Shown one piece after another: positions 1-6,767 of a DNA stretch of 20,969 nucleotides. Position 1 is the first letter of the stretch, and each line of letters begins with the position of its first letter. The stretch comes from an uncultured Erysipelotrichales bacterium (GTDB lineage: Bacteria; Bacillota_I; Bacilli_A; Erysipelotrichales; Coprobacillaceae): positions 1-20,969 of the forward strand of contig CAJUJC010000022.1 of NCBI GenBank assembly GCA_910586805.1. Direction: 5' to 3'. Under the pieces are notes generated by a model. That model did no database searches. It saw nothing but the letters and a program-made list of their open reading frames with translations, and was not told the DNA's origin. A program made the translations under genes and the position numbers.

Positions 1-100
1 GCAAAACATAACACTCTTGATCTGTTATCGTTAAAGACTTCGCTTTTAAAATTAACAACTTCTTAAAATCAATACATCCATAATCAATCAATTCATTCAT
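1..100 (-). CDS. dnaD: DnaD-like replication initiation protein, N-terminal fragment (runs off window)
   Basis: An open frame starts at an ATG at 100-98 on the minus strand behind a good Shine-Dalgarno (AAGGTGA, 5 nt spacing) and stays open to the window edge. It reads MNELIDYGCIDFKK, then LLILKAKSLTITDQECYVL. The hydrophobic helix followed by L-x-x-x-E resembles the start of the DnaD winged-helix domain. In Bacillus, ypmB lies just upstream of aspB and dnaD, and the gene upstream here (18 nt away) is ypmB-like, which supports the call. DnaD helps load the replicative helicase at replication origins. Only 33 codons are visible, so the name rests largely on context. Confidence 0.5.
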   Translation of the reverse strand, partial: MNELIDYGCIDFKKLLILKAKSLTITDQECYVL

Positions 101-118
101 ATACTTCACCTTTTCATT

Positions 119-607
119 CTATGCAACATTATATGCCTTAACAAAAGCACCATCTTTTAAATCATAATAAATATACATCAAAGTCTCTTTTCTTTGAACT
201 TTCAAATAATAAACAAACTTATTATTTTCATATCCAATATTTAATTCCTTAACCTCATCTTCACTGACTTGATCCTTATACTTTTTCAAAATTGCATTTT
301 GAACCATCTTTTCATCAGCAACATGACCTTGATAATAATCAACCAATTTTAATTCTTTGTTATAAGATACATATGATTCAACACCATTCATTTTAACTTT
401 CAATATATAATAAACTTCTTTTCCTCTATGTTCTACAAAATAATCCATATACTCATAGTTATTTTTCTCACAAATTTCATTTCTCACTTCATCCAATTGA
501 TGATGATAATTATAATAAGGTACATGAACCCATAACATATAAAAAGACACAACACACAAAATAATAATTAATGCAACAATAATAATTTTATATAAATGTT
601 TTTTCAT
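119..607 (-). CDS. ypmB: TseB/YpmB-like membrane-anchored PepSY/DUF5590-type protein
   Basis: A 162-residue protein with one N-terminal membrane segment (about residues 6-26, KIIIVALIIILCVVSFYML) followed by a mixed alpha/beta extracytoplasmic part. The start is the ATG at 607 because GGAGGG lies 7 nt before it; the longer frame to 646 has no ribosome site. Length, topology and the place directly ahead of a dnaD-like gene match YpmB of Bacillus subtilis (about 161 residues). That protein is also called TseB and is linked to turnover of an elongation penicillin-binding protein. The pattern 'YYILKVKMNGVESYVSYN...' is compatible with the cystatin/PepSY-like fold of DUF5590. The family call is from topology, length and synteny, not from an invariant motif. 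A promoter lies at 630-657, so the gene probably starts its own operon with dnaD. Confidence 0.62.
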   Translation of the reverse strand: MKKHLYKIIIVALIIILCVVSFYMLWVHVPYYNYHHQLDEVRNEICEKNNYEYMDYFVEHRGKEVYYILKVKMNGVESYVSYNKELKLVDYYQGHVADEKMVQNAILKKYKDQVSEDEVKELNIGYENNKFVYYLKVQRKETLMYIYYDLKDGAFVKAYNVA

Positions 608-629
608 ATCATGTCCCTCCAATATTTGT

Positions 630-657
630 ATTATATAACAAAACATTTAAAATGCAA
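630..657 (-). promoter_or_regulatory. SigA-type promoter of the ypmB-dnaD operon
   Basis: On the minus strand TTGCAT (652-657) and TATAAT (630-635) are separated by 16 bp, a short distance upstream of the ribosome site for the gene starting at 607. Confidence 0.65.
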
Positions 658-687
658 ACGAAAAACCATATTGTTTCATTGAATATA

Positions 688-737
688 CAAATGAAAAATC
701 CCATAATCTTATAAAAGACCATAGGATTTCATTTTTA
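688..737 (-). terminator. Intrinsic terminator after the YugP-type protease gene
   Basis: Read on the minus strand, AAAUGAAAUCC and CCUAUGGUCUU pair with AAGAUUAUGGG and the following AUUUUUCAUUU. The inner stem closes fully only with G-U pairs of the minus-strand RNA, so it acts on that strand. It lies about 80 nt past the stop codon at 819. Confidence 0.65.
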
Positions 738-818
738 ACTTTTCTAAAACATAAATATTTTCATATAATTATCCATTCAACATCTTAACACAATGAAACT
801 CTTTAAAAAATGATTATT

Positions 819-1541
819 TTATGAGCGATCATTTCTTGAATTTCCTAAAATAACTAAGAAAATTCTCAACATACTTGCAAGTGTCGAAATCATTGCTGCA
901 ACATAAGTTAAAGCTGCTGCTGATAGCATTTTGCTTGCACCATTGTATTCATCATATGTCAAATAATCAGATTTTAAAATTTTTAAAGCTCGTGATGAGG
1001 CATTAAATTCAACAGGTAATGTCACAACCTGAAAAGCCAAAATACCACACATTAAAATAAAACCAATCCATGCAATATTTGTACGTCCAAACAAAAGACC
1101 AATCATAATAGCAATCCATCCTAAATATTGCCCCATGTTTGCAAAAGGTAAAATGGCATTTCTTAAAGAAATAGGGACATATTTTTCCTTATATTGAATC
1201 GCATGACCACACTCATGAGCAGCAACTGCAAGCGAAGCAATTGAAGTCCCATGATAAATATCACTAGATAAATTGATTGTTTGTTTCCCAGGATTATAAT
1301 GATCACTTAATAATCCTTGTGATTCAAAAATCTGAATATGTGTCAACCCATTTCTATCTAAAATCTCTCTTGCAACTTGAAAGCCAGTCATTCTTCGACT
1401 ATTATCAATTCTTTTATACTTCTTATATGTAGACTGAACTTTCGTTTGTGCATAAATAGCAAGTCCTGCTGCAAGAACAACAAGAATTGTTCCTATCATA
1501 TAATATTTATCAAAATACATTCCATAATAAAATGGCATCAT
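819..1541 (-). CDS. yugP: YugP-type membrane zinc metallopeptidase
   Basis: A 240-residue membrane protein of the Zn_peptidase_2 (COG2738) family, close in length to Bacillus YugP. A first membrane helix lies near residues 14-32. The zinc motif HECGH is at residues 109-113 (family form HEVGH) in the context AAHECGHAIQ, and more membrane helices follow (about 133-177 and 205-228). An N-P-x-E-F-like third-ligand region is visible as LPVEFNASSRA. The start is the first of two tandem ATGs (1541), preceded by AGAGGTGA; the longer frame to 1601 lacks a ribosome site and would overlap the hup terminator. Its cellular substrate is not known. It follows hup but is separated from it by a strong terminator, so it needs its own promoter or readthrough. 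Confidence 0.85.
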   Translation of the reverse strand: MMPFYYGMYFDKYYMIGTILVVLAAGLAIYAQTKVQSTYKKYKRIDNSRRMTGFQVAREILDRNGLTHIQIFESQGLLSDHYNPGKQTINLSSDIYHGTSIASLAVAAHECGHAIQYKEKYVPISLRNAILPFANMGQYLGWIAIMIGLLFGRTNIAWIGFILMCGILAFQVVTLPVEFNASSRALKILKSDYLTYDEYNGASKMLSAAALTYVAAMISTLASMLRIFLVILGNSRNDRS

Positions 1542-1589
1542 TAAAATCACCTCTCTTGTATAGTATACACTATTTATGAACTCAATATT

Positions 1590-1620
1590 AAAAAAATGCA
1601 ACGAATTAATTCATTGCATC
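1590..1620 (-). terminator. Strong intrinsic terminator overlapping the end of hup
   Basis: On the minus strand GATGCAATGAATT pairs with AATTCGTTGCAT and is followed by seven T. The left arm is formed by the last codons and the stop codon of hup, so the coding end doubles as the terminator stem. Confidence 0.85.
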
Positions 1621-1878
1621 TTTTAATCTATTACTTGGTTTGAAAGTTACAGTTTTACTTGCAGGAATAATCATCATTTCTTTTGTTTTTGGACTTACAC
1701 CTTTACGTTCCTTACGTGCATTAACTTTAAAAGTTCCAAATCCAGAAATTAAGACTTTATCTCCTTCAAGAATACTTTCAATCATCGTATCAAAAACTGT
1801 ATCAACTAACGCTTCAGCATCTTTTTTTGTTAAATCCTTTTTTTGTGAAACGATATCTACAAGTTCTTTTTTATTCAT
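1606..1878 (-). CDS. hup: HU family DNA-binding protein
   Basis: A 90-residue HU/IHF-family nucleoid protein of normal length. The N-terminal helices start MNKKELVDIVSQKK, followed by the signature GFGTFKV (residues 46-52). The DNA-binding arm carries the intercalating proline P63, and the end is the typical TVTFKPSNRLKD. The arm reads R-K-G-V-S-P instead of the common R-x-G-R-N-P, a mild variation. HU dimers bend and compact DNA without strict sequence preference. The start has AGGAGG 10 nt upstream. A good promoter lies between this gene and spoIVA, the same neighbour as in Bacillus (spoIVA-hbs). Confidence 0.96.
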   Translation of the reverse strand: MNKKELVDIVSQKKDLTKKDAEALVDTVFDTMIESILEGDKVLISGFGTFKVNARKERKGVSPKTKEMMIIPASKTVTFKPSNRLKDAMN

Positions 1879-1911
1879 TTTTTTATTGCCTCCTACTTAA
1901 ATCTAAGCAGT

Positions 1912-1940
1912 AGTATAACATTATAAACACCTGTATGCAA
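1912..1940 (-). promoter_or_regulatory. SigA-type promoter of hup
   Basis: TTGCAT (1935-1940) and TATACT (1912-1917) are separated by exactly 17 bp on the minus strand. The -35 box is only 8 bp from the spoIVA stop codon, so hup can be expressed alone and also by readthrough from spoIVA; no terminator lies between. Confidence 0.75.
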
Positions 1941-1948
1941 CATTATTT

Positions 1949-3427
1949 TTATAAAACAATAGCAATAACATTTGTCTTACCTTTATTTACAATTTTGCTT
2001 AAAATATCATGAACCCTAATACAAGCTGTTTCATTCATAGAAGCAAGTTTGACACTCATACCTTCATTAATTAAATCACCAAGTTTTCTACCAAAGACAT
2101 CACAATCAAATATAGCTTCTTTATCATTTTCACCATGACTTTGTAGATATTGAATAAATGCTTCTGCTTGTTCTTTAGAGCCAATAATAGGTTCAAATGT
2201 ACTTTCAATATCAACTTTGATCATATGAATTGTAGAAGCAGTAGACACCAATTTCATTCCATAACGTGGACCTTGTTTAATAACTTCTGGTTCACTTAAT
2301 TCAATATCATCTAATATTGGTAATGCATATCCATATCCTGTTTGTTTAACCATTTGAATAGCATTTCGATATGCCTTATATTCTTTTTGCATTTGCATTA
2401 ATTCCTGAACTTGTTTTAAAAACATAGCTTCATCAAAACGTTCTTGACCTAATATTTCATTTAAAATTTCATTATATAAACCTTTTCTTTCTTTGATACG
2501 AAGACTTGCTGATGATGAAGATGTATCAATATTAGATAAATAAGCTTTATCTATAAAATCAAATTCACTCATACAAGACGCAATTTTTTCAACATCTTTA
2601 AAACGTTTAATTTCTTGTAAGGATTTTTCTAATGCTTCATCTAATGTTTGTTTTAACCAATGTGATGAATCCATCAAAGCAATCCAACGGGGAACTTCAA
2701 TTTGTACTTCATTAATAGGAAATTCAAACAAAGCAGCTTTTAAAACTTGAGTAATATCATCTTCACTCATTTCATTAACTTTTAATGGAATGACTGGCAC
2801 ATCATGTTTTTCTTTCAATGTTTCTACTAACTGTAAACAAGTTGCACTATGAGGATCTTTACTATTGACAACAATCACAAATGGTTTCCCTATTTGTTTC
2901 AATTCATCAATAACATCATCAGTTGCCTGAACATAATCTTGTCCATTAATTTCACAAATTGAACCATCACATGTCATAACAATACCAATTGTTGAATGAT
3001 CTTGAATAACTTTTTGAGTTCCTACCTTTGCAGCCTCATCAAAAGGAATAGCTTCTAAAAACCAAGGTGTTTTGACATAACGAATACCAGAATCATCTTT
3101 ATATCCTTTGGCACTATCAATCACATAACCAACACAATCAACCAAACGAACATTAACGCCTAAGCTTTCCTCAACTTGAATACGTGCAGCCTGATTAGGT
3201 ACAAACTTAGGTTCTACTGTCATAATCATTTTTCCTTCACCAGATTGTGGGAGTTCATCTCGCGCACGCAATGCTGCATCAGGATCTTCAATATATGGAA
3301 TAACTGCGACCTCCATAAAACGTTTAATAAACGAAGACTTCCCTACACGCACTGGCCCTACAACACCTAAGTAAATATCCCCATTACATCTTTTCCCAAT
3401 ATCTTTAAGTATATCTATTGTTTGCAT
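1949..3427 (-). CDS. spoIVA: Stage IV sporulation protein A (spore coat morphogenetic ATPase)
   Basis: A 492-residue protein, the same length as Bacillus SpoIVA. It has a P-loop (G24-P-V-R-V-G-K-S31) in a TRAFAC-GTPase-like ATPase domain, a middle region with helical stretches, and a conserved C-terminal domain ending in a hydrophobic tail (NVIAIVL). In the mother cell SpoIVA polymerises on the forespore surface using ATP and forms the basement layer of the coat, anchored by SpoVM through its C-terminal region. The start is ATG 3427 with AAGGAGG just upstream. It lies directly ahead of hup as in Bacillus. A SigE-like promoter is at 3451-3479, which fits mother-cell expression. The identification is strong. 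Confidence 0.96.
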   Translation of the reverse strand: MQTIDILKDIGKRCNGDIYLGVVGPVRVGKSSFIKRFMEVAVIPYIEDPDAALRARDELPQSGEGKMIMTVEPKFVPNQAARIQVEESLGVNVRLVDCVGYVIDSAKGYKDDSGIRYVKTPWFLEAIPFDEAAKVGTQKVIQDHSTIGIVMTCDGSICEINGQDYVQATDDVIDELKQIGKPFVIVVNSKDPHSATCLQLVETLKEKHDVPVIPLKVNEMSEDDITQVLKAALFEFPINEVQIEVPRWIALMDSSHWLKQTLDEALEKSLQEIKRFKDVEKIASCMSEFDFIDKAYLSNIDTSSSSASLRIKERKGLYNEILNEILGQERFDEAMFLKQVQELMQMQKEYKAYRNAIQMVKQTGYGYALPILDDIELSEPEVIKQGPRYGMKLVSTASTIHMIKVDIESTFEPIIGSKEQAEAFIQYLQSHGENDKEAIFDCDVFGRKLGDLINEGMSVKLASMNETACIRVHDILSKIVNKGKTNVIAIVL

Positions 3428-3450
3428 ATACTTCCTCCTTCTTACACATC

Positions 3451-3479
3451 AATATATGATAATTTTATTGGAATAGAAC
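3451..3479 (-). promoter_or_regulatory. spoIVA: Candidate SigE-type sporulation promoter of spoIVA
   Basis: On the minus strand a CATATATT box (3451-3458), resembling the SigE -10 consensus CATACAnT, lies 13 bp after GTTCTATT (3472-3479), which fits the loose -35 consensus at six of eight positions. Bacillus spoIVA is SigE-dependent. The dacB operon here has a similar arrangement. Confidence 0.45.
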
Positions 3480-3491
3480 TATTGTCTATTC
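3471..3491. repeat. Inverted repeat upstream of spoIVA
   Basis: GAATAGA and TCTATTC form a perfect 7-bp inverted repeat around a 7-nt centre. It overlaps the proposed SigE -35 region, so it could be an operator for a sporulation regulator; this is inference. A TTGCAT/TATATA pair with an 18-bp spacer (3493-3522) just upstream is a weaker vegetative promoter candidate. Confidence 0.35.
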
Positions 3492-3520
3492 TTATATATG
3501 TAGATAAAGTCAAGTTATGC

Positions 3521-3546
3521 AAAAAAGTTATAGATTTCTCTACAAC
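3521..3546 (-). terminator. Intrinsic terminator after the flavodoxin-like pair
   Basis: On the minus strand GTTGTAGA pairs with TCTATAAC around a GAAA tetraloop, followed by six T. The stop codon (3540-3542) lies inside the left arm. Confidence 0.8.
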
Positions 3547-4115
3547 TTCTTCCTTTCTTTTTGTTTCTTTCTAATTTCTTTATTCCAATATTTATTGGCG
3601 TGTTTCATAAAAGTTCTTTCATTTAATAAAGTCATTCTCATATGGACGTCTTGGTGCTTAATGATTTTTTGAGCAAAGGCTTTAATATGATTGGCAACCA
3701 CGAAGCTAGATATTGTTTTCATAATAAAGAACATTGACCCAATTTTTAATGATCCTTTAAATTTTAAATTTTCTTTTATACACCATTGTTCTAATATCCT
3801 TGCTGATAAATCACATTTTTCTGTTTCAAATTCATCACAAGCAATTAACGCATAAATTTCAGCATTGTTCTTATTTTGATTCTCTAACTTTTGAAAGATT
3901 TCTAATGTTGATGAAGGGATAGAATCCATAGAAGTTGAAAACACAAAAACGACCTGATCATATTCAAAAAATGTTCTTTCATCAAAAGTAACAATATTCC
4001 TTACATCAACACAATCACAATGAGATGATAGATAAACTTCCAAACGTTTTAAAAATGGATTTACAAATTCCTGTGTATGTTTCAACCCTGAACATAACAA
4101 TAAAACTTTAGACAT
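3540..4115 (-). CDS. Flavodoxin-fold-like protein, second gene of the pair
   Basis: A 191-residue protein. It starts MSKVLLLCSGLKHTQEFVNPFLKRLE, with a short beta strand and a loop where flavodoxins bind the FMN phosphate, followed by CVDVRN and a strand YDQVVFVFSTSMDS typical of the NADPH-dependent FMN reductase/flavodoxin fold. The C-terminal third is basic and helical (KKQKERKK at the end). No catalytic residues are recognised, so a redox role is only suggested. The start is ATG 4115, 8 nt after GGAGG and inside the end of the upstream gene (overlap of eight bases, ATGTCTAA), implying translational coupling. It probably works with its partner, for example as a second subunit or electron carrier. 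Confidence 0.5.
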   Translation of the reverse strand: MSKVLLLCSGLKHTQEFVNPFLKRLEVYLSSHCDCVDVRNIVTFDERTFFEYDQVVFVFSTSMDSIPSSTLEIFQKLENQNKNNAEIYALIACDEFETEKCDLSARILEQWCIKENLKFKGSLKIGSMFFIMKTISSFVVANHIKAFAQKIIKHQDVHMRMTLLNERTFMKHANKYWNKEIRKKQKERKKL

Positions 4116-4614
4116 GATCAACACCTCCAAATGTATGAAGCGTATCTTCTAATTCATATTCCTCACAAAAATAAGCATCCACTGAAGAATAAGAAAAACC
4201 TAATGTTGAATCATCCAGCAAATCTTTAAATATTTTCTTTTCCTCTTCACTTGCATCACCATATCCAATAACTAACAGTTTTTTCTTTAACTGACTAATG
4301 CCCAAATGACATGTTTCACCTTCTACCATTGTATAGTATGGTTCTCTATTCACAATTAATCTTTCTATCATTTTCTTAAATGGTATGTCAAAACATCCAT
4401 ATTTAATTCTTGTAACATATATAATAAGTTGACAATCATTCATCCATTGAGAAATAAGACTCATGTCATCTTTAAAATAACAGGCTCCTTCACATCTCAT
4501 ACATTCTAATCCACCAGTACAAGATGAATAATGTATATTATTCAAATTCACAACGACTGAATTTTTAAAAAGACTGTGTGATATATCCTTATCAGTAATG
4601 ACTAAATTTTTCAT
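4108..4614 (-). CDS. Flavodoxin-family / iron-sulfur-flavoprotein-like protein, first gene of the pair
   Basis: A 168-residue protein that resembles the NADPH-dependent FMN reductase group. A cysteine cluster is followed by an acidic KDDM motif: C32-x5-C38-x2-C41-x3-C45, then YFKDDM. In relatives this region is C-x-G-C-x2-C, then x-K-D-D-M. Next come a strand CQLIIYVTRIKYGCFDIPFKKMIERL, which looks like the usual 'ADGIIFGTPVYWWNVPAPMKAFIDR' region, and LLVIGYGD. The extra cysteines could hold a metal or iron-sulfur cluster. The N-terminal strand is short and lacks the usual GSPRxxGN loop, so FMN binding is uncertain. SD GAGGAG precedes the ATG. Its promoter overlaps the end of the ABC-F gene. 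Confidence 0.62.
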   Translation of the reverse strand: MKNLVITDKDISHSLFKNSVVVNLNNIHYSSCTGGLECMRCEGACYFKDDMSLISQWMNDCQLIIYVTRIKYGCFDIPFKKMIERLIVNREPYYTMVEGETCHLGISQLKKKLLVIGYGDASEEEKKIFKDLLDDSTLGFSYSSVDAYFCEEYELEDTLHTFGGVDHV

Positions 4615-4641
4615 AAAATCTCCTCTTTAATTTCTAATTCT

Positions 4642-4670
4642 ATTGTATATTTATCATGAGATTTTGTCAA
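4642..4670 (-). promoter_or_regulatory. Strong SigA-type promoter of the flavodoxin-like pair
   Basis: A consensus TTGACA (4665-4670) and TACAAT (4642-4647) with a 17-bp spacer on the minus strand. The -35 overlaps the stop codon of the upstream ABC-F gene, and no terminator separates the two units. Confidence 0.8.
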
Positions 4671-6157
4671 ACAAGTTGCTGAAAATCAATGATTTTTGTC
4701 GCAACTTTCTCTTGAAAGAAAGTATCATGTTCTACAAACAATAATGTTGGCTGATATTCAAGAATTAACTTTTCTATTTGCATTCTTGAAAAAATATCAA
4801 TATAGTTTAAAGGTTCATCCCATATATATAAATGTGCAGGGGTTGCCAAAGAAATAGCAAGCATTACTTTTTTCTTTTGCCCTTCACTATAATGTTGCAT
4901 TGGTTTTTCAAAATGTATACGCATAAAACCTAATTTTCTTAATATTGTTTTTACCAAAGTCATATCTACATGATATTTTTCAATCATACTATCTAAACTC
5001 CCACTTAAATGTGAACAATCTTGTGGAACATATGAAATCACCAATTGATTTCCTTTATGAAAATCTCCTGTATATTTCACATCACCACTTATAATCAAAC
5101 GAATGAAACTTGATTTTCCACAACCATTAGGTCCTTTCAACAACAAACGATCATGATTGTGTAAAGTCAAATTCAAATCATTAAATAGAATTTTATTTTC
5201 GTAAAATAACGACATATGGGATGCTGATATCATTGATTTTTGATGATAAAAACTTGGATATATCTTTAAATCATCATATTCTTCTATATCCTGTAATAAA
5301 TCTTTCTTCTCTTCTATAGCTTTATTTTTTCTATGTTCAATACTCTTTGACCTCTTCATCATTTTTGCTGCCATATGTCCTATATGACCTCTATCAGGTC
5401 TTAATCCTGAAACACGTTGACCAATCTTTGTAGACTCTACTTTATCTGACCATGAAGCTGATTGCCTTCTCGATTTTTCTAAACGTATAATATCTTTCTT
5501 TAATTTTACATTTTTCTGCCTTTGTGCTTCATCTTTATTCAATTTATCCTGATACCACGATGAAAAATTTCCTCTCACTTCATCAATAGATGTTGGATTA
5601 ATTGCAATCACATATTCACAGCACATATCAATAAATGCTCTATCATGACTTACCAATAAAAAACCCTTTTGCTTATTCAAATACTCTCCAACCATTTGCC
5701 TAGATTCTTGATCCAAATGATTCGTAGGTTCATCAATCAATAAAAATGAATTATTCTTTAAAAATAAAACTGCCAATAAAACCTTTGTTTGTTCTCCATT
5801 AGATAAAGTCAAAAATGGTCTATAAAGAACATCTAAATCAACTTTTAATAAATTTAATTCTTTCTCTAATTTCCAAAACTCTATATCAGGGCATATCTCT
5901 TCACATATGTTAATTGTCCATTCATTTTTATCTTCAACCACATAAGGAAAATACTCACATTCCACTTGTTTTGTGATTGCCCCCTGATATTCATACTTAT
6001 TCATAAGTAAATTCAAAAATGTTGTTTTTCCTCTCGCATTTCTTCCAATCAATGCTGTTTTATGTGTTGAATCCAAAGAAAAACTCACATCATCAAAAAT
6101 ATAATCATAACTACCTTCATAACAAAACTTTAAATGACTAACCTGTATCAATGCCAT
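4667..6157 (-). CDS. Lsa-type ABC-F ribosomal protection protein
   Basis: A 496-residue soluble protein with two ABC ATPase domains and no membrane segments, the normal length for the Lsa family (about 498). Domain 1 has a Walker A GRNARGKTT (residues 38-46), a signature LSNGEQ (118-123), a Walker B DEPTNHLD (142-149) and an H-loop SHD (170-172). A basic inter-domain linker of about 100 residues reaches into the ribosome in this family. Domain 2 has GPNGCGKSS (342-350), YSEGQ (423-427), DEPLNYID (447-454) and EHD (476-478). Lsa proteins displace lincosamides, streptogramin A and pleuromutilins from the peptidyl transferase centre. Residue 41 is Ala where Walker A normally has Gly, which is odd. 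An attenuator-like leader (6179-6332) precedes it. The exact drug range cannot be read from sequence. Confidence 0.88.
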   Translation of the reverse strand: MALIQVSHLKFCYEGSYDYIFDDVSFSLDSTHKTALIGRNARGKTTFLNLLMNKYEYQGAITKQVECEYFPYVVEDKNEWTINICEEICPDIEFWKLEKELNLLKVDLDVLYRPFLTLSNGEQTKVLLAVLFLKNNSFLLIDEPTNHLDQESRQMVGEYLNKQKGFLLVSHDRAFIDMCCEYVIAINPTSIDEVRGNFSSWYQDKLNKDEAQRQKNVKLKKDIIRLEKSRRQSASWSDKVESTKIGQRVSGLRPDRGHIGHMAAKMMKRSKSIEHRKNKAIEEKKDLLQDIEEYDDLKIYPSFYHQKSMISASHMSLFYENKILFNDLNLTLHNHDRLLLKGPNGCGKSSFIRLIISGDVKYTGDFHKGNQLVISYVPQDCSHLSGSLDSMIEKYHVDMTLVKTILRKLGFMRIHFEKPMQHYSEGQKKKVMLAISLATPAHLYIWDEPLNYIDIFSRMQIEKLILEYQPTLLFVEHDTFFQEKVATKIIDFQQLV

Positions 6158-6178
6158 ATCTTCACCACTCCTTTCACT

Positions 6179-6212
6179 AAAAAAACGACAAGAAAATAGA
6201 ATCCTGTCGTTT
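6179..6212 (-). terminator. Conditional terminator in the ABC-F leader
   Basis: AAACGACA (6205-6212) pairs with TGTCGTTT (6183-6190) on the minus strand, with a 14-nt loop and seven T (6179-6185). It lies just upstream of the ABC-F ribosome site (AAAGGAG, 6168-6174), so it blocks expression unless disrupted. Confidence 0.8.
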
Positions 6213-6293
6213 CATAATCAAAGTTATTACTGAAAGAAGTTCTATTTTCTTGTATGCATAACAAAAAGAGCTTCTTTTTTATTATGCAAATTT

Positions 6294-6314
6294 TTAACAA
6301 GAAAATATATACAT
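6294..6314 (-). CDS. Leader peptide MYIFSC (upstream ORF of the ABC-F attenuator)
   Basis: Six codons (ATG TAT ATA TTT TCT TGT) and TAA. The ribosome site AGAGGTGG (6319-6326) lies 4 nt ahead. The ORF starts roughly 18 nt after the predicted transcription start. Its last codons form segment A of the attenuator, so a ribosome stalled by a drug would change leader folding. Very short leader ORFs of this type are known for inducible antibiotic resistance genes. Translation is inferred. Confidence 0.72.
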   Translation of the reverse strand: MYIFSC

Positions 6315-6338
6315 CTTTCCACCTCTTTCTTTGTTTCC

Positions 6339-6366
6339 ATTATACATCAAACCATTTAAAAATCAA
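6339..6366 (-). promoter_or_regulatory. SigA-type promoter of the ABC-F leader
   Basis: TTGATT (6361-6366) and TATAAT (6339-6344) with a 16-bp spacer on the minus strand, about 25 nt upstream of the leader ORF start. The remaining AT-rich sequence up to the next terminator (6367-6449) shows nothing else that can be named. Confidence 0.72.
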
Positions 6367-6449
6367 TATAAATAATAACTCTATAAATAAACTTAACACT
6401 TTTTTATTATTCTATAATCTTTTTAATCAAAAATTATCAATAAATAATC

Positions 6450-6480
6450 AAAAAAGATCATATTCTTTTTTAATATGATC
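6450..6480 (-). terminator. Intrinsic terminator after spoVIF
   Basis: A perfect 9-bp stem GATCATATT/AATATGATC with an A-rich 7-nt loop is followed by six T on the minus strand. It starts at the last base of the stop codon. Confidence 0.88.
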
Positions 6481-6722
6481 TATACAAATTTATCTATATT
6501 TTGTGGAACTTTATTGTTTTTAACAACAGAAACAATTTTATCCATTTGAGCAGGACTGACTTGTTTATTTGTCATTTTAGAAATTTTATAAACAAATTCT
6601 TTAATACTCTCTTCATTACTTAAATCCTTTGATTGCAAATCACTTGCTAAAGAAAGAATATCCTGCTTAGACACATTTGTTTTTAAAGAAACTTTATCTA
6701 ATAGTTTATCATGTTTATCCAT
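6480..6722 (-). CDS. spoVIF: Stage VI sporulation protein F-like protein
   Basis: An 80-residue soluble helical protein. The pattern 'KTNVSKQDILSLASDL', then DEESIKEF-like spacing, 'KISKMTNKQVSP' and 'DKIVSVVKNNKVP' matches my knowledge of the SpoVIF (YjcC) family: K-T-G-V-x3-D, then N/S-L-Q, then V-S-x2-A-N-K-x-V, then I-V-x2-I. SpoVIF supports assembly of late spore coat proteins with GerE in Bacillus. The promoter at 6737-6763 fits the SigK consensus, as expected for a late mother-cell gene. The ribosome site is TAGGTGA. It follows der but has its own promoter and terminator. Confidence 0.72.
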   Translation of the reverse strand: MDKHDKLLDKVSLKTNVSKQDILSLASDLQSKDLSNEESIKEFVYKISKMTNKQVSPAQMDKIVSVVKNNKVPQNIDKFV

Positions 6723-6736
6723 TTTATCACCTACGA

Positions 6737-6763
6737 TAATATATGTTTTAACTTTTAAACTGT
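6737..6763 (-). promoter_or_regulatory. spoVIF: Candidate SigK-type late sporulation promoter of spoVIF
   Basis: CATATATTA (6737-6745) matches the SigK -10 consensus CATAnnnTA exactly, and AC (6762-6763) lies 16 bp upstream, the usual SigK spacing. The motif is short, so chance matches are possible, but the downstream gene is of the right kind. Confidence 0.5.
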
Positions 6764-6767
6764 TCCT

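Larger units (their letters stand above)
6179..6332 (-). promoter_or_regulatory. Ribosome-mediated transcription attenuator leader of the ABC-F gene
   Basis: Five paired segments can be read on the minus-strand RNA. Segment A (6297-6307) lies inside the short upstream ORF and can pair 11 bp with segment B (6240-6253). A hairpin at 6255-6287 nests between them. B can instead pair 14 bp with segment D (6188-6201). Segment C (6205-6212) pairs 8 bp with E (6183-6190), giving a terminator with seven U. D overlaps E, so B:D and C:E exclude one another, while A:B frees E. A ribosome stalled on the upstream ORF would mask A, let B:D form and allow readthrough. This layout is known for other antibiotic-resistance ABC-F genes (vmlR, lmo0919). 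The mechanism here is inferred from pairing alone. Confidence 0.8.

Noticed and set aside
1640..1900. Plus-strand open frame opposite hup
   Set aside because: It lies over hup and its terminator on the other strand, has no ribosome site and encodes no recognisable protein.
6254..6478. Plus-strand open frame in the ABC-F leader region
   Set aside because: Low-complexity Asn/Ile/Lys-rich translation without a ribosome site; the region is explained by the leader, promoter and spoVIF terminator on the minus strand.
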